A stretch of 64,000 bases of DNA from Notospermus geniculatus (lineage: Eukaryota; Nemertea; Pilidiophora; Heteronemertea; Lineidae). The stretch covers positions 66,532 through 130,531 of the forward strand of contig NMRB01000328.1 in NCBI GenBank assembly GCA_002633025.1, in the 5' to 3' direction. The stretch's first letter is position 1. The number at the start of each line of letters is the position of its first letter. Below the pieces are notes generated by a model that was not told the DNA's origin, made no database searches, and worked only from the letters and a program-made list of their open reading frames with translations. Below, in pieces: positions 10,433 to 20,867 of this stretch. A program made the translations under genes and the position numbers.

Positions 10433-11887
10433 TCACTTCCGAACAGCCACCATAGGGGAGGAATATGTAGAGTTGGACTTCCTTATCCACCCTTTATTCA
10501 ATAGATCAATCAAGTAGTCTTTCACTTCACTCTTGAGTGGGGGCGGTAGTGATCGATAAGGTTGTCGTACTGGCTCCTTATCTAGCAATTTCAAGTCTAG
10601 CTGGAGCTCTGGTACACAGCCAACATCATCATCGTTTTTGGCAAAAACCTGGCACTCTTCACGCAACATGGTTCTTACCTGCTGAATTTGTTCGGGTGTC
10701 AGCAAATCCTCATCCAATTCCACTTCCGGGTCCCATGACTCCTCCGGCTGGTCTCCATTGCTCACCTTTGACGTCGGGGCACTACAGCTGTCCTCATTGT
10801 CCCTTTCATCTACGCTACAGTTACTTACCTCCAACTTGTCATAGGTCTCAGGTGGCCTCAACGTCACGACTGACCTGCCTGCAGTAAGTGTGCCAATCTG
10901 TGACCCCTTTCTCACAACTAACGGGCAACCTGAAGTGTTTTTCACCGGCACCCTGAAAGAACAGTTTGACCCCTTGCTGAGTTTCACAATCGCTTCAGGA
11001 ATTTCCAACCCCTGCATCATCCCCTTCACACAAGGTGAGAAACTAGCCACCTCGCCACCACATGCCCCGCCCGTCCGGACAAAACAGTTCAACACCTGAC
11101 ATTCCCCAGGCTGTAGTGTCACATTTTGTCGACCAGCTTTAGCAACACCCGTGATTTCCACATCTCGTTCATGACTCAAAACTTGCATTACAGACTCCTT
11201 GACCTGTGGCTTCTGGAAAAGAGAGGTAAAATCACATACATGTGGCGAGTTACCCTGGTTACTCAAGTGAGGGATGACATTATACCCCAGGATAGGCTGT
11301 CCCAACACTGATGACGTTACCACAAATGGCACGGAAATGGTGACCATCTTAGAATCCTGGGTTTCCACTGCTAGGTCCAGTTCAACCCAACCTCGTATTC
11401 CCAATCTATCACCACTAGCCGAGGTAATGGTCAACCCTTTGTCAAACAACTCTTGGAGTGGCCTTACATGCTTCCCAGGGAAATTTTCCAACAGAAACTG
11501 CTCATTCATCAAACTGACTTGGGCCCCAGTATCCCACAAGACCTGGAATAAACTACCATCCAGCCTAACCGAGAGCAAACACTTTTCCCCCACTAGTTTC
11601 ACCAACTTCTGTTTACCACGGGTAGACAGTTCATGTACTGAACCCCTAAGTTCATTCTCACTCAATAGTTCTCCTTGTTCTAGTTGAGAGCTCAAAAGTT
11701 GAATGTTTTTACATAAAGTCTTATGACAGTCCCAGTCTTTAACTTGGCAATCCTTAGAACAGTAGAAAACTGCCTGACAAGCTGCACAACGTTTGGTTAC
11801 CTTCCCATCTAATACTACGTTACACTGTCTGCACTGTCTCACCAGAGGGGATTTCCTCTCATCGGCCACGCTCCCCCTCATAATCAT
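10433..11887 (-). CDS. pro-pol: Gypsy Pol N-terminus: MYND zinc finger, aspartic protease, start of RT; ends at in-frame TGA
   Basis: Residues 19-59 form a MYND-type zinc finger (C19, C22, C34, C37, C43, C47, H55, C59, with FYC and CxxxxW spacing). The retroviral-type protease follows: WDTGAQVSL (119-121 is DTG) and a PILGYNVI box (198-205). The acidic 400-440 region leads into the first RT block (SSPMVAVRK). A TGA at 10433-10435 then interrupts, and the frame continues unchanged into the main Pol ORF. Its ATG overlaps the gag TGA as ATGA (11887-11884), so translation would need -1 frameshifting or reinitiation. A MYND finger at the head of Pol is unusual; MYND domains normally bind proline-rich partners. 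Confidence 0.85.
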   Translation of the reverse strand: MIMRGSVADERKSPLVRQCRQCNVVLDGKVTKRCAACQAVFYCSKDCQVKDWDCHKTLCKNIQLLSSQLEQGELLSENELRGSVHELSTRGKQKLVKLVGEKCLLSVRLDGSLFQVLWDTGAQVSLMNEQFLLENFPGKHVRPLQELFDKGLTITSASGDRLGIRGWVELDLAVETQDSKMVTISVPFVVTSSVLGQPILGYNVIPHLSNQGNSPHVCDFTSLFQKPQVKESVMQVLSHERDVEITGVAKAGRQNVTLQPGECQVLNCFVRTGGACGGEVASFSPCVKGMMQGLEIPEAIVKLSKGSNCSFRVPVKNTSGCPLVVRKGSQIGTLTAGRSVVTLRPPETYDKLEVSNCSVDERDNEDSCSAPTSKVSNGDQPEESWDPEVELDEDLLTPEQIQQVRTMLREECQVFAKNDDDVGCVPELQLDLKLLDKEPVRQPYRSLPPPLKSEVKDYLIDLLNKGWIRKSNSTYSSPMVAVRK

Positions 11888-13118
11888 GGCCTTGGGCAGT
11901 TTTCCGACACTGCCTCAGTTCCTGGACATTCCCACCTCCGATGATTGTCACCGCCGCACTTCCAGCAATGCGTACACTTCCGAATGTCTTTATCCGCCTT
12001 ACACTTGTCACACTTCTTCCATTCCGCTTGACCGCTCTCTTTGAGGATGCCTTCTGATCACCGGTATCTGAGGTAGCAGCCCCATTCGAACTCTTGCGAC
12101 CAACGGTTTCCTCCCTTTTCAGCTCCCTCCGCAGTTCTTGCACCTCTACTCGTAAGGCCTTGACAGCTTCCGAGATGACCGACTCTGGTTCACGCTGTCC
12201 ACATTCCACCGTCTTAACCTTTGGGCCCGTGCCCCCACGCTTTTGAGCCGCTTCGTCATGTCGTCTGGTAATTTCCGAAAACCCCTCGATCAATGCTTCG
12301 TCCATGTCGTACCCATCAATGCTTCTCTGAAGTTCCACACGCAACACATCATCACGAAGCCCCGTGCACACCGCGCGCTTAAACTGTTGGGTCACAAGCT
12401 TGGTATCATATTTCTCATCTGCCGTTTCGCCCGCAGACACAATCTTCTGTTTCAAGGCTAGGCCACGAAACAGGAAGTCTTGAGGTGTTTCCCGTGGACC
12501 TTGGTTTAGGGCACATAGTTCACGATATAGTTCAGTTGCACTGGGCTCCTGGTAAAATGAACGGATGATTCGCTGTAAGTTAGCCAGGGTCAGCTTTTCA
12601 CAAGCGTCCACATACCCCCTCACACGACAACTGGGTTTAATCGCTCGCACCACCCCATCAATCAGTTCCATCTCCGAATGTCCCTTTGCACGGCCTGCCT
12701 CCAACTGGCGAACAAAACTGCGATAGCTCAAGTCATTACTCCCATCACCAATGTGACCCGACAACTTGAAGTCCTTCCTCAGGCTGTCCACTCTCACAAC
12801 TTTGCTAGGATCGACACCCGTGCTTGTTGAAGTAGACGTCGAGACCCCTGATGACGAAGCTGATACGCCAGCCTTTGCAGCCACAACTCCATCAATCGCC
12901 GCCTCGATGCCCTTCAGCACCGTCTCTCCTTCCTCTGGGTCCCCACCACTCCTCGACATGGTCGTCTCCAGCTCGGCGAGTATGTCAACTCTCGTCTTTC
13001 CAGCAGGGTCTACGCCCCCTGCCCGTGACACGGTTGCCAGCTCCTCATCCCCTGCCGCATACAACCACGTACGGAGTTCTGTCAGCACCCGCAGCCTCTC
13101 CTCCTTCTCCCACACCAT
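11884..13118 (-). CDS. gag: Gypsy Gag, capsid part plus CCHC knuckle in a shifted frame
   Basis: The ATG at 13118 is the first good start after the primer-binding site; the same frame is open upstream into the LTR, but that part is not expected to be translated. About 350 residues look like Gag: a helix-rich capsid region (LLEAGRAKGHSEMEL..) and a coiled coil (VQELRRELKREE). The nucleocapsid zinc knuckle, CWKCGGDNHRRWEC (C-x2-C-x4-H-x4-C), is encoded at 11926-11967 in the -1 frame. That frame is closed by TGA at 12058-12060, so the frame change falls within 12013-12057. It ends TGA at 11884-11886. No slippery heptamer is obvious, so I favour a one-base indel in this copy. Gag packages the RNA in cytoplasmic particles. 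Confidence 0.8.
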
Positions 13119-13159
13119 GATTCTGACTTCAACTTCGTTTTGTGACGAACAGTACGATT

Positions 13160-13175
13160 CCTGGCTGAGCCCCCA
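13160..13175 (-). other. Primer-binding site of the retrotransposon
   Basis: Three bases inside the 5' LTR the minus strand reads TGGGGGCTCAGCCAGG. The first nine bases equal the well-known tRNA-Pro primer-binding site; the rest diverges, so the primer tRNA is only a likely proline tRNA. Confidence 0.6.
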
Positions 13176-13178
13176 AAA

Positions 13179-13796
13179 TGTTACCCGGGAACAGGATTCA
13201 AGTCTGTAAGAGAGAGGAGGAATATTCAAGAAACTTCCGAGGCCGAAATCGGCAATGCGGGTTTTATTGTCTTCAAAATGGCTACAGCCTTTAACAACAA
13301 AATAATTAATAAAATGGAAATACAGGGAAATTACTGTATCCGATGTGTTTAGTGGCCGCGGCCGGGAAGATAGTCGTGCCTAGATTTTCTAATTATACAC
13401 GTTCCCGGCCACCAAGTAGAGCGCACAGGCGAAACAAAAATGTCCTTGAAGCGTAACTTTACACAACCACATTGGTCAGACGTTCCATGTCNCTGCATAA
13501 CCTCGTTGTTTTCTATACATATTCATAATTAAACTAATGCAGCTTTTGAGTCATTACCTGTAAGAGAGAGGAGGAATATTCAAGAAATTTCCGAGGCCGA
13601 AATCGGCAATGCGGGTTTTATTGTCTTCAAAATGGCTACAGCACCCCCCACGAAGCGACGCTATCCCACAATGCCGCGCCTAGCAACTCCCGCGCTTACT
13701 GCCTCGCGACAGTTCTAATTTTAGCTTCCTGGCTTCCTGGCTGTTCCAACAATTTTGAGACCCCCCTGTTTTCCCCATCCGACTTAGCTGCCTACA
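13179..13796 (-). mobile_element. 5' LTR of the Ty3/Gypsy element, interrupted by an assembly gap
   Basis: Both ends match the 3' LTR almost base for base (differences include one T/C change in the 84-bp block and a CTTCCTGG duplication). The middle (about 13334-13491), however, is unrelated to the 3' LTR and stops at an N (13492). About 600 bp of the expected LTR is missing, replaced by a GC-rich fold-back (GGCCGGGAA...TTCCCGGCC). Either a different LTR version was joined or the gap was closed wrongly. Confidence 0.85.
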
Positions 13797-13806
13797 ATAA
13801 GAACCA

Positions 13807-15994
13807 AAAGGGGCTGTAACATATTCGGGTGATTGTACGGATCAGGGATTGTGAAGCAACCGTAAGAGCTATCTTTTTGAAACTTGGGTGACATATACCT
13901 TGCCCCAAAACAACATCAATAGCCCTTTTTACACTACACCGAATTTTGGCCCGGATGAAGCGTGCCGTGCCTGACCCACACCAGGCCCACCAGAATTTTT
14001 GCGTTTACATTAGGCATAACAATTGGGGCCAAAATCGGATTATTGTGATGAAAAGTACTCGCGGGAATGATGTTTCTACATTCGGAGTACTTCGGGTTTT
14101 TCCGTCATTCCTCGGAAAAGCCCCTGTATAGAGAAGGGGGAGTCCGTAATTAGTAGGAATGTGATTAGGCTGAAAGAAAAAGAGTTTTATAAACTATGGC
14201 TTGTGTAATTTATAATGAGTAAACATATGACATGAAGATAAAGAGAGTCAATGGAGATGCCCGTACACACTCCGCATTTATATGACATTAGAGATTGAAA
14301 TCGGACACAGTTTCAAGCTCTAAGTTGAGGATCAAGATTGTTGCGCATGCGCCCTGCACTGCAGTGAGTCATCCTAACCGGGCCTGGCCCCGATGCGTGT
14401 TTACACTGTGTGGTTTTGGAACCGTGCCATACTTGGAACCGGGATATCCCTCCTCCTGTTGGGGGGTCAGGCACGGTTGAAGTTAGCACCGTGCCTGGCC
14501 CGGTTGACCTGTTTACACTACCTTTTTTTTGGGCCGAACCGTGCCTGGTCCGTTCCTGGCACGGTCAAAACGTGTAGTGTAAATGGGGCTAATGATACCA
14601 AACTTTGATGCCTGGTCATTATGTAACACCTCGTTATGTAACACCCAACCAAATTCTATCTATCATGTTTTCAAGGGTTTTCTTCAAGAAAATGGGTTCA
14701 ATCGAGGCTGAAACCTCATGCTATGTTGCAGTGCATGTTGAGTGTGACAGGGGGACGCTGACTTCTTAGCAGTTGCCATGGCAACCAACCATTTTCTGTT
14801 CTTTGACACCCATTTCATTTCATGATTGAAACCAACATCAAAACCATGCTTTTCAAGTAATGTCCAGCAGATTCATTTGCATCAACGACATGATCTAATT
14901 ACGGTATGTAACACCTAGCAACCACCATAGCAACCAAACAAGAAAGGTCTTTCCGCTCTATGGGGTCAGTTTGGAACTTCACAATTTGCTGAAGTACAGC
15001 TTGCAAAGCTTCTTTACTGGATACTCAGCACAAGATGCTGATTGTCTTTGGTTTTGGTTTGGTTATCCCCAGTAACTACCATAGCGACCACCTTTTAGCA
15101 TTCTATTTTGAAAAACGTTCGTCATTTCTACAGCTGAGCCGTGGACATTTCAGTCAGAAAGTAACCATCCAACCACCGACACAGTGATAGTCCATCATGA
15201 AATAGTGCAAGGAGGGGTTTGTCTTCACTCTGTTGACCAATGTGTTTGTGTGTTTCAGCAACATTGGCATTGATTGATTGTTTGACATGGAACATTTGTA
15301 CCATTATGCAGGTATCCATCCTATGACATAATCAGTTTGCACAATTGCAGCACACTGTGATTGGGGTTGAAAAAAGATTCTTTACATTACATAACTTGCA
15401 GCTTAGACACAGTGTCAAACAAGTGATAATCAGTCTGCAATGAAAATGTGATCTCCTGCCAGAAGGCCTACTGGTCTGTCCAATTACTGGAGTTTATTTA
15501 AATCATCATTTGATTCGACATTCTTTGGTGATGTAAAGGGTTAATAGCGTTGCTATGATGGTTGCTAGGTGTTACATAATTAGATCATGTCGTTGATGCA
15601 AATGAATCTGCTGGACATTACTTGAAAAGCATGGTTTTGATGTTGGTTTCAATCATGAAATGAAATGGGTGTCAAAGAACAGAAAATGGTTGGTTGCCAT
15701 GGCAACTGCTAAGAAGTCAGCCTCCCCCTGTCACACTCAACATGCACTGCAACATAGCATGAGGTTTCAACCCCGATTGAACCCATTTTCTTGAAGAAAA
15801 CCCTTGAAAACCTGATAGAATTTGGTTGGGTGTTACATAATGAGGTGTTACGTAATGACCGGGCATCAAAGTTTGGTATCATTGATGTTGTTTTGGGGCA
15901 AGGTATATGTCACCCAAGTTTCAAAAAGATAGCTCTTACGGTTGCTTCACAATCCCTGATCCGTACAATCACCCGAATATGTTACAGCCCCTTT
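13807..15994. mobile_element. Large inverted-repeat element, interrupted by a younger insertion
   Basis: Left arm 13807-13920 plus 14591-14935 is the reverse complement of 15544-15994, about 460 bp at high identity. The ends are AAAGGGGCTGTAACATATTC and its complement. The 600-bp centre (14936-15543) holds no convincing ORF. The intact right arm shows the empty site for the nested element at 13921-14590. It is a non-autonomous element with very long inverted repeats. Confidence 0.85.
13921..14590. mobile_element. Nested MITE with 3-bp AAT target duplication
   Basis: It starts AGCCCTTTTTACACTACACC and ends GTGTAGTGTAAATGGGGCT, which are inverted repeats. AAT flanks both sides (13918-13920, 14591-14593), while the other arm of the host inverted repeat has the uninterrupted site CATCAATGATACC. 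Internally it carries repeated CGTGCCTGGCCCGG-like words. It is non-coding. Confidence 0.85.
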
Positions 15995-16261
15995 CAACTT
16001 CAATCGATCTATACACACGTATTGAGGAGATACACGCCGTATTGTTTACATGGGGATGATCTACAGATCTCGTATTCCGTTTTGATGGGTAGTGGGTTCA
16101 CTTTCATAGCGTAGTTTTTATGCACTGGCCATCTGAAAATAGGTGTCATGTCAATCTATGTAAACATTGGCCCGTTATTTCTGGGCTATGTCTATAGCCA
16201 GAGTGGGATGTGCGCGAAATTCGAACTGCGCTCAATTGTCCGTGCTGACGATCATCATTTT

Positions 16262-16925
16262 TTAGCTCACCTGTGGTGAGCTCTTACGATGGTGCAGCAT
16301 CCGTCGTCCGTCGTCGTCGTCGTCCGTTATAGGCCTACCCAGGAGGCAAAACCCCATTTTTGGTGAAAATGGGGGACCGACTGCTGTAAAAGGCCACCCC
16401 CGGGTAATGTGTTCAGGGGACCCCCCAGAGTCGCACTAGGGTGGGTGGCCTTTGAGATTTTTTGCAAGACGCCGAAAAATTGACTTTGAAGTTGAGGACA
16501 TTGACTTTATCATTGGACCCAAGAACTGACACATGACTGAGCGTTGTACAGGAGAATGGGATGCGATGTACAGCTAACTTTTGAACGGTCGGATTTACAC
16601 TCCATAAATGTATTACCAACAGATAGAAACATGGTGCCTCAGAAGCAGAGAAGCATGTTCTTAATTGTTTTTAGAAGTTATGTAATAAAGAAATGAATTT
16701 TTTATGCAAATTAACAGAAAATGGGTCAAAATACATAAAAACGCTCTTTCCGATTATGTAACGAGTTAGAAACTGTAAAAACATGCTTATTTGATTAACA
16801 GCCACCAAATCTCAAAGGCCACCCACCCTAGTGTGACTCAGGGGGGTCTCCTGAACACATTACCAGGGGGTTGCCTTTTACAGCAGCTGGCCCCCTTTTT
16901 GCCTCTTGCCCGCCCCCTGGGTATT
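16262..16925. repeat. Dispersed-repeat terminus (inverted) plus an inverted-repeat block
   Basis: TAGCTCACCTGTGGTGAGCTC and the (CGTCGT)n run at 16262-16330 are the reverse complement of the terminus at 2727-2785. Inside, 16370-16460 and 16801-16890 are inverted copies (AAAGGCCACCCACCCTAG word). The segment between, about 16485-16790, recurs inverted at about 58795-59060. Confidence 0.7.
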
Positions 16926-17880
16926 AGCAGGGCACGTTTCGTAACCGCTTTGGGCTATTGATCTGAAACTTGATACATATATACCCCTCGGTCATATGAC
17001 ATACGGCACCAAGTTTCGGTCCGATTTGATTCTTGACTTGGCCACCAGGTGGCTAAAACCAAAAACACAAAAAATGCAATAACTCATGAACTAATGACTG
17101 GATCATCTTATTCTCCAAATTTTTATCGTAGGTGTATCTAATGAGGATACATAACATATATAACGGGTTGACCAACTTTTCAACGTCACAGAGGTCGAAG
17201 TTCAGAATTTTGCCTTTTGGTGGCACATTTCGTAACCGCTGGGACTATTGAGCTGAAATTTGGTACATATATACCCCTAGGTCATATGACCTACAACACG
17301 AAGTTTCGGTCCGGTTCGATTCTTGGCTTGGCCACCAGGTGGCCAAAACCCAAAACACAAAAAGTGCAATAACTCCTGAAGGAATGACTGGATCATCTCC
17401 AAATTTTTATCATAGGTGTATTGAATGAGGATACATGACACATGTAATGGGTTTGTGATTTGACCTACTTTTCAAGGTCACGTAGGTCAAAGTTCGAAAT
17501 TTTTCCATTTGTTGGCATGTTTCGTAACTGCTTGGGCTATTGACCTGAAATTTGGTACATCTACAGCCCAATGTCAGTTGACCTATGACACCAAGTTTCG
17601 GTCCGATTTGATTCTTAGCATGGCCACCAGGTGGCAAAAACAAAAACTTAAATTCTAATGATTCCTCAACTCATGTCTGGATTGTCTCCAAGTTTTCAAC
17701 GTCGGTACATGGCATGTAACGGGGTTTTGATTTGACCTACTTTTCAAGGCCACAGAGGTAAAAGTTCAAAATTTTGTCATTTGGTGGTACGTTTCGTGGC
17801 TATTTGACCTAGTAGCTTGTAACTTGGTTTGATCGGCTGTCTGGGTACCCTGTGTACACTCTGGAACTCAAGGCTTGGCC
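16926..17880. repeat. ~290-bp repeat array of the dispersed family, 3-4 units
   Basis: Units begin near 16930, 17222, 17512 and 17785 with GTTTCGTAACCGCT-type words, each followed by GGTACATATATACCCC and CCAAGTTTCGGTCCGATTTG. They are diverged and non-coding, and belong to the family at 1440-2785. Confidence 0.75.
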
Positions 17881-18066
17881 GGGAACATTTCGACTTAACA
17901 TTTGTCATTGTTCTTCTGGTACATTCACACAGTTGAGCACATGGTCCATGGACCATTTCATTATAATCTGAAAAAGCGTACGCAAGGTCCTCCTAACCCC
18001 TCCCCTCCCCCCCCCCAAGCGTACGATCTGTACGCTCGTGAAAATGATGGACGACCCCTTACTTAC

Positions 18067-18231
18067 CTCAATCTTTTTTATCGGAGTCTGTGAAATGTGA
18101 AATACGATCTTTTCGTGCTTGGGAATGTTGAAATCCGTGTGCACGTCTAGCAGAAACCACGCCCAGCGTTCGCACGTTTTAACCTCTTCATAGTCGGTAG
18201 GCACACGCCCTCTTCGCTTCATCATGTTGCA
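18067..18231 (-). CDS. Secreted pro-protein, coding exon 2 of 4
   Basis: This exon is 165 nt, exactly 55 codons, phase 0 at both ends, with acceptor TTGTACATTTACAG and donor GTAAGT. It encodes residues 120-174. It opens with C120 (CNMMKRRGR) and continues with a charged turn (PTDYEEVKTC, C139) and a Trp-rich helix-like segment (ERWAWFLLDVHTDF). The two cysteines suggest disulfides to exons 1 and 3. It lies about 1.3 kb downstream of exon 1; the intron between them contains the second copy of the GGGGTACC MITE. The family is not recognised. Confidence 0.62.
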
Positions 18232-18249
18232 CTGTAAATGTACAACCAA

Positions 18250-19114
18250 TCGAAAATGTCAAAATGTTGAGAAATCGCTCGCGGTGTTTGTTTTGATTCA
18301 GTTGGGGCGCCATGACAGTTGGTCCTCAATATCAAGCGCCATTTTGAGAAAAAGGCGAAAGAAGGATTTTAGTTTAATGGGAAATGCATTAGACAGTCAC
18401 ACTTCGGAGGCGTATTCTGCAAAATCTGCCGCTTCGAAATCAATGTGAATAGTACAAAATGTACATTTTGACCGACTGATTATGAAAATGTCATTAATCC
18501 ATTTTAACAAACTTTTAATGGAACCTCGTCACCAGGTGCACGTTCGCATATTTGCATAGGTTTTGCATATGACTGGAGCACGGCTTTGCCTGGAGGCTAG
18601 GTTCACTCTCTATGGGAGGGCCCATCAAAAATCAAAAAAAAATTATCGAAATTTTGATAATCTCAAATACCTCAGCAACCACTCAAGATATTTTGATGAA
18701 ACAAAGCCCCAAATCCTTAGAAACTTCCACTCTATCAACACTGTAACAAAAGTCACAAAAAAAATCCATAATAAAAATGTAGATTTTTAGGCTTTTTTCT
18801 AATGAGCTATTACATAATTATGATATTTCCAAATTTCCAAACTTTTGATGTAGAAATATGGCCAAGAAGACAGATGTTCTTGTGGTACAAACCGTGTTAA
18901 AATTGGCCCAGTAGTATGTGAAATATTCAAGGTATCAGGTGTAGATAAACTTATGTCAATGACTGTACATGTACATTTTTCACACAGACAGTCGCCAAAA
19001 AGTGTAATATTTGATGATCGCTGAAGTCAGGTGGTCAATCGGGACGGGTTTTGGTGCAGAGGGGGGAATTCATGGAGGAGAGGTGTATAGGCAAGGGAAA
19101 AACGCTCGTAAACG
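18250..19114. other. Intron 1 DNA, no gene
   Basis: This is A/T-rich sequence without supported coding or RNA features. Confidence 0.35.
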
Positions 19115-19529
19115 AATGGGGTACCGGGAAACAAAAAGGCGCCGCTGGTCATCGACCAGGTTAAAACGCAAGTACGCATGCTTTGTGATTGTTGAACGTC
19201 ATCATGCGTCGTGCGTCATTCTGACGTTACAAAAACTACGTCATTCACAACCCATGACGTCGATCATTGGCTTGTTGTTTACCCCAAATTAGTCAAATTT
19301 ATCGATTAAATTCATCATGTTCCCGCAGAGATTTGTGCCCAAAAGCAATAAGATATATTTTAGCAATTCTGTACTTAATGATAGAAAAGTAAAAATAGGA
19401 ATTGAGTCCAATGTTTTAGCTATATTTGGCTTAGAAACAGGGTGTGCTATGAGAATTAATTGGAAAACAACGCTAGCCTCACTTTCAGTGACGCAGTTCT
19501 GACCTGGTTGATAGTCAGCGCCGAGTCGC
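19115..19529. mobile_element. MITE with GGGGTACCGGCAA termini (copy 2, inverted, decayed)
   Basis: It is the reverse complement of 4455-4902 over most of its length, including the TTCCCGCAGAGATTT and TTGGAAAACAACG segments. The right end is truncated or eroded at GACCTGGTTGATAGTCAGCG. It lies in intron 1, 12 bp from the exon 1 donor. Confidence 0.75.
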
Positions 19530-19547
19530 AATTTACGTTGTACTTAC

Positions 19548-19906
19548 ATAAATGTCAAAAACGTCCTGAACTCCGTGACTTAAATCCGTAATTGCTGGTT
19601 CGAGCTCTTTTAAATATATGTTAATGAGTTCACATTTCTCTTCAGCTGCCTGTGCTGAGGTATCCCTTCTCTGCCTTTGCCATTCGTTGTTTCCTAAATC
19701 GTGTACCGGTAGTTTCCTCACGAGTCTCGCCTCATTCGTCGCTATTAATTTCCCCGATAGTATTTTATCCAGGGCTCTATCGGTGTCTATTTCTTCGTCC
19801 GCTGATCTGAATGTCATTATGGGTCTTGGGATGGTTGCCATGGCACCGATGGTGGTTGCTAAAACCAGGACGGCGAGGAGGACGGCAAGAGTTTGTTTTG
19901 TCATTG
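19548..19906 (-). CDS. Secreted pro-protein, first coding exon: signal peptide, propeptide, furin site
   Basis: The ATG at 19904 lies 2 nt inside an exon that follows a good acceptor (TTTTATATCTTCCCAG), so a 5' UTR exon must lie upstream. The exon encodes 119 residues and ends in phase 0 at a perfect GTAAGT donor (19547-19542). Residues 1-22 are a signal peptide (KQTLAVLLAVLVLATTIGA). Residues ~23-80 look like a propeptide and end at RQRR (77-80), a furin-type R-x-R-R site. The mature part starts DTSAQ, has C91, and is helix-prone (ELINIYLKELEPAITDL). With exons at 18067-18231, 2808-3047 and 758-955 it gives a 319-residue secreted protein with eight cysteines. The pattern of long helices, disulfides and all-phase-0 introns recalls helical cytokines, but I see no diagnostic motif. 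Confidence 0.65.
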
Positions 19907-20257
19907 CTGGGAAGATATAAAATGTGGGGGAATTAGGGCCATGTCGAATTAGCGAAACCTGACGAAAATAATGTACATGTAAGTCTGTTTTAAAAAATAA
20001 CTTTACCATCAACTTTAACATCATCTGGACGTCCAGATAGACAAAATGAAAAGTTGAGAAATACCTCCAAAATGCAATAACAAAAATGGTCTGCAAAGTA
20101 ATCATCAGGAATTTCTGGTCGTGACGTCAGACCACAGATAAGGATCTCCCAACTATGGAATGCCAAAGCGGAATTTATTCAAGACTAATTTTTCGCTCAA
20201 GATTTGAAAAAAGTACAGTCCAAGAATATAATTTTCAGTATATAATAAAAAAACATA

Positions 20258-20867
20258 CTGTAAAACGGGAAATTTTTGCGGATGGTTTTTTTCGCGGACC
20301 CTCAGTATTTCTGCCCCAGAACAATATTTTGCGTCTTTATAATTTGCGGACAACTGAGCACCGCAAAATTAAAATGCATTGTAACAAATTCACAGAGCCG
20401 TAGACGTGATTTCCCGGCATTTCAGCCACCGTCATCCTCTTATGGGAAGCAGTTTCATTCATAAATACAAGCAGTTTCAAGAACCCCGAAGTTCCATGTG
20501 CTCTTGTTTTGACTGGAGACTGACCACGTGGCTTTGTTGTGTCTGGTTTGGGACCATCCCCATTTCACGTGCGCCGTGGTAAGCATTCGCCGCTAATGAC
20601 GGCCGGCTCATTTTCAACGCAAGATCGGATATTAGGACAGATCAGAACACTATTCTGAATGCGGAGTTTACCGTGTTGAGTTGCAAGTTTCAGCACGCTT
20701 TATTGGCAAGTGGTGCATTATGCGAAAGTGTGTCTTATTTTTGCGGTCGTCCCGACAATGTTGAATTGAATAAATTTTTACGCGTATTAAATTTGCGGAT
20801 GTGAAAAGTTAAAACGTCCGCAAGGACCGCAAAATTAAAACGTCCGCAAAAAATTCCCGTTTTACAA
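20258..20867. mobile_element. MITE with CTGTAAAACGGGAA termini, TA duplication
   Basis: The left end is CTGTAAAACGGGAAATTTTT and the right end is the complement (AAAATTCCCGTTTTACA), each flanked by TA (20256-20257, 20868-20869). Internal words GCGGACG and CGCAAAATT recur in both orientations. The TA duplication and ends fit a Tc1/mariner-type non-autonomous element. Confidence 0.75.

Larger units (their letters stand above)
5482..13796 (-). mobile_element. Ty3/Gypsy LTR retrotransposon, nearly complete, ORFs broken
   Basis: Read on the minus strand the order is 5' LTR (13179-13796), primer-binding site, gag, a MYND-protease-RT ORF, RT-RNase H-integrase, polypurine tract, 3' LTR (5482-6530). 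A 4-bp ATAA duplication flanks it (5478-5481 and 13797-13800). The order PR-RT-RH-IN places it in Ty3/Gypsy (Metaviridae). No envelope ORF is present: the 600 nt after pol are empty. Where the LTRs align they differ at very few positions, so insertion was recent, yet pol has an in-frame TGA and gag changes frame. It sits in intron 2 of the secreted-protein gene, in the same orientation as the gene. Confidence 0.93.
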
